Below, piece by piece: positions 63,182 through 64,000 of a DNA stretch of 64,000 nt. Position numbers and translations under genes: made by a program. The stretch lies in the NCBI RefSeq assembly GCF_020166435.1, contig NZ_JAINZP010000004.1, positions 210,413-274,412 on the forward strand, read 5' to 3'. Within the stretch, counting starts at the first letter, position 1. The number at the start of each line of letters is the position of its first letter. Below the pieces are notes generated by a model. That model made no database searches. It was not told the origin of the DNA and worked only from the letters and a program-made list of their open reading frames with translations. This stretch comes from Pectobacterium versatile. Its GTDB lineage: Bacteria > Pseudomonadota > Gammaproteobacteria > Enterobacterales > Enterobacteriaceae.

Positions 63182-64000
63182 TCACCTCCGCAGATTTTTA
63201 AGTTGTTCCAGCTTTTTTTGGAACTCTAAAGGCTCTGTTGGCTGGTTATTTATGGATCGCTCCTCAAGTTTGCTGAATACAGAAAAATCTCTGTTTTTTA
63301 ACGCCGCAAATTTTTCATACAGTTCCTGTCGTTCGCTGTTCGCTACCGAATGTTCATCCCGACTGAGCTGTCTGGTAAAATGCAGTGGACGATTATCACG
63401 TGAATTGAAAATATCGCGAGTACGGCTTCGGGGATAAACATCACCTTTCCCAGTATTCGCCCGCTGTGTTGTTGGCTCTTCTACACTGGTACGATGCCCA
63501 TCACCTTTCATAACGGATGTCCGCAAACTACTTTCGGTGTTTCCCTGCGAAACGATGGAGGTTGACGATGGTGTGTTATGCCGTGCGTCCTGTGTCCGCA
63601 CAAGTTGCGGCGAAATTAATTGCGAAGTCGCAGAGATTGACGGCGCTATAGCTGGTGCGATCTTCCCAGAAGCTATGCCACTCGCAGGCGGTACCGGAGC
63701 CAAACCAGGACTGACTCGTTCTAAGATCGATTGCTGCGCTCTCCATTGCTGAACACCTTGGAGCAGATCGGTCTCTGAGTAAGATCCTTGTTTCATCAAA
63801 TCCCGAAGATTGTTCTGTAAAGTAAGCTCCGCAGGCGTGAGGATAATTTTAGCACCAGTCGGTGATATAGATTCCCCCTCACTCGTAACAAAGGGCTGCG
63901 GACCATTCTGACGTGAAGTTGATGGCGTCACAGGCGTTGCTGATGCACGCGCTGTTGATGCGTCCATTGAAGCTGAACCACGCGCAGGCTGTTTCAGTGT
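63182..64000 (-). CDS. Ser/Thr/Pro/Gln-rich protein of unknown function, 5' end beyond the right edge
   Basis: Open frame of 272 visible residues up to the window edge, continuing upstream. The sequence is low in hydrophobic residues and rich in Ser, Thr, Pro, Gln and Arg, with a short helical block ILTPAELTLQNNLRDLMKQG and a charged C-terminus (LEFQKKLEQLKNLRR). No signal peptide or TM segment in the visible part. The composition and the coupled carrier protein are compatible with a type III secretion effector or translocator region, but no domain is recognised. Its TGA lies within the GGAGGTGA ribosome-binding site of the carrier gene. Confidence 0.6.
   Translation of the reverse strand, partial: TLKQPARGSASMDASTARASATPVTPSTSRQNGPQPFVTSEGESISPTGAKIILTPAELTLQNNLRDLMKQGSYSETDLLQGVQQWRAQQSILERVSPGLAPVPPASGIASGKIAPAIAPSISATSQLISPQLVRTQDARHNTPSSTSIVSQGNTESSLRTSVMKGDGHRTSVEEPTTQRANTGKGDVYPRSRTRDIFNSRDNRPLHFTRQLSRDEHSVANSERQELYEKFAALKNRDFSVFSKLEERSINNQPTEPLEFQKKLEQLKNLRR

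Overview
The window looks like a chromosomal segment of a soft-rot member of the Enterobacterales, most likely Pectobacterium or a close relative. Nearly every gene is an ortholog of an Escherichia coli housekeeping gene. The intergenic spaces carry full-length ERIC repeats. Gene order is mosaic relative to E. coli: the 0/100-minute region (thr, arcA, rob, trpR, slt, ettA) is joined to the 66-minute region (serA to yqgF/ruvX) and then to the 95-96-minute region (fbp, mpl, purA, hfl, hfq, mutL, amiB, queG). The genus is an inference from protein and repeat character; no ribosomal RNA or tRNA gene is visible.

Layout. 1-7340: talB (cut by the left edge), yaaA, a hairpin-rich gene-free stretch, then the threonine operon thrLABC on the minus strand with its promoter, leader peptide and attenuator. 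7341-16990: lasT, arcA with a long leader and an FNR-like box, creA, rob, gpmB, yjjX, trpR with its operator, slt and ettA. 17013-21017: an accessory insert holding a chemoreceptor with a sigma-28 promoter and a divergent LysR regulator / medium-chain dehydrogenase pair. 21072-43661: serA, rpiA, argP, yggE, argO, mscS, fbaA-pgk-epd, tktA, loiP, an orphan LuxR-type regulator standing where E. coli has speB, speA, metK, sprT, endA, rsmE, gshB, yqgE and ruvX. 43984-57808: fbp/mpl, purA, yjeT, hflC-hflK-hflX-hfq-miaA-mutL-amiB-tsaE, a long minus-strand superoperon of membrane quality control, RNA chaperone, tRNA modification, mismatch repair and cell-wall genes. 57814-64000: a rearranged end. It holds a decayed nnr pseudogene, ahpC-ahpF, a 0.8-kb gene-poor stretch, queG in an unexpected orientation, and the start of an accessory locus with an acyl carrier protein translationally coupled to a Ser/Thr/Pro/Gln-rich protein cut by the right edge.

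The features most worth a second look are these: two ERIC elements that carry the same roughly 73-bp three-hairpin insertion at the same internal point, one with a second insertion; an ERIC between miaA and hfq that supplies the last codons of miaA; loss of NAD(P)HX repair gene nnr beside ahpCF; and the carrier-protein locus at the right edge. I see no CRISPR array, prophage, complete insertion sequence or clearly new defence system.
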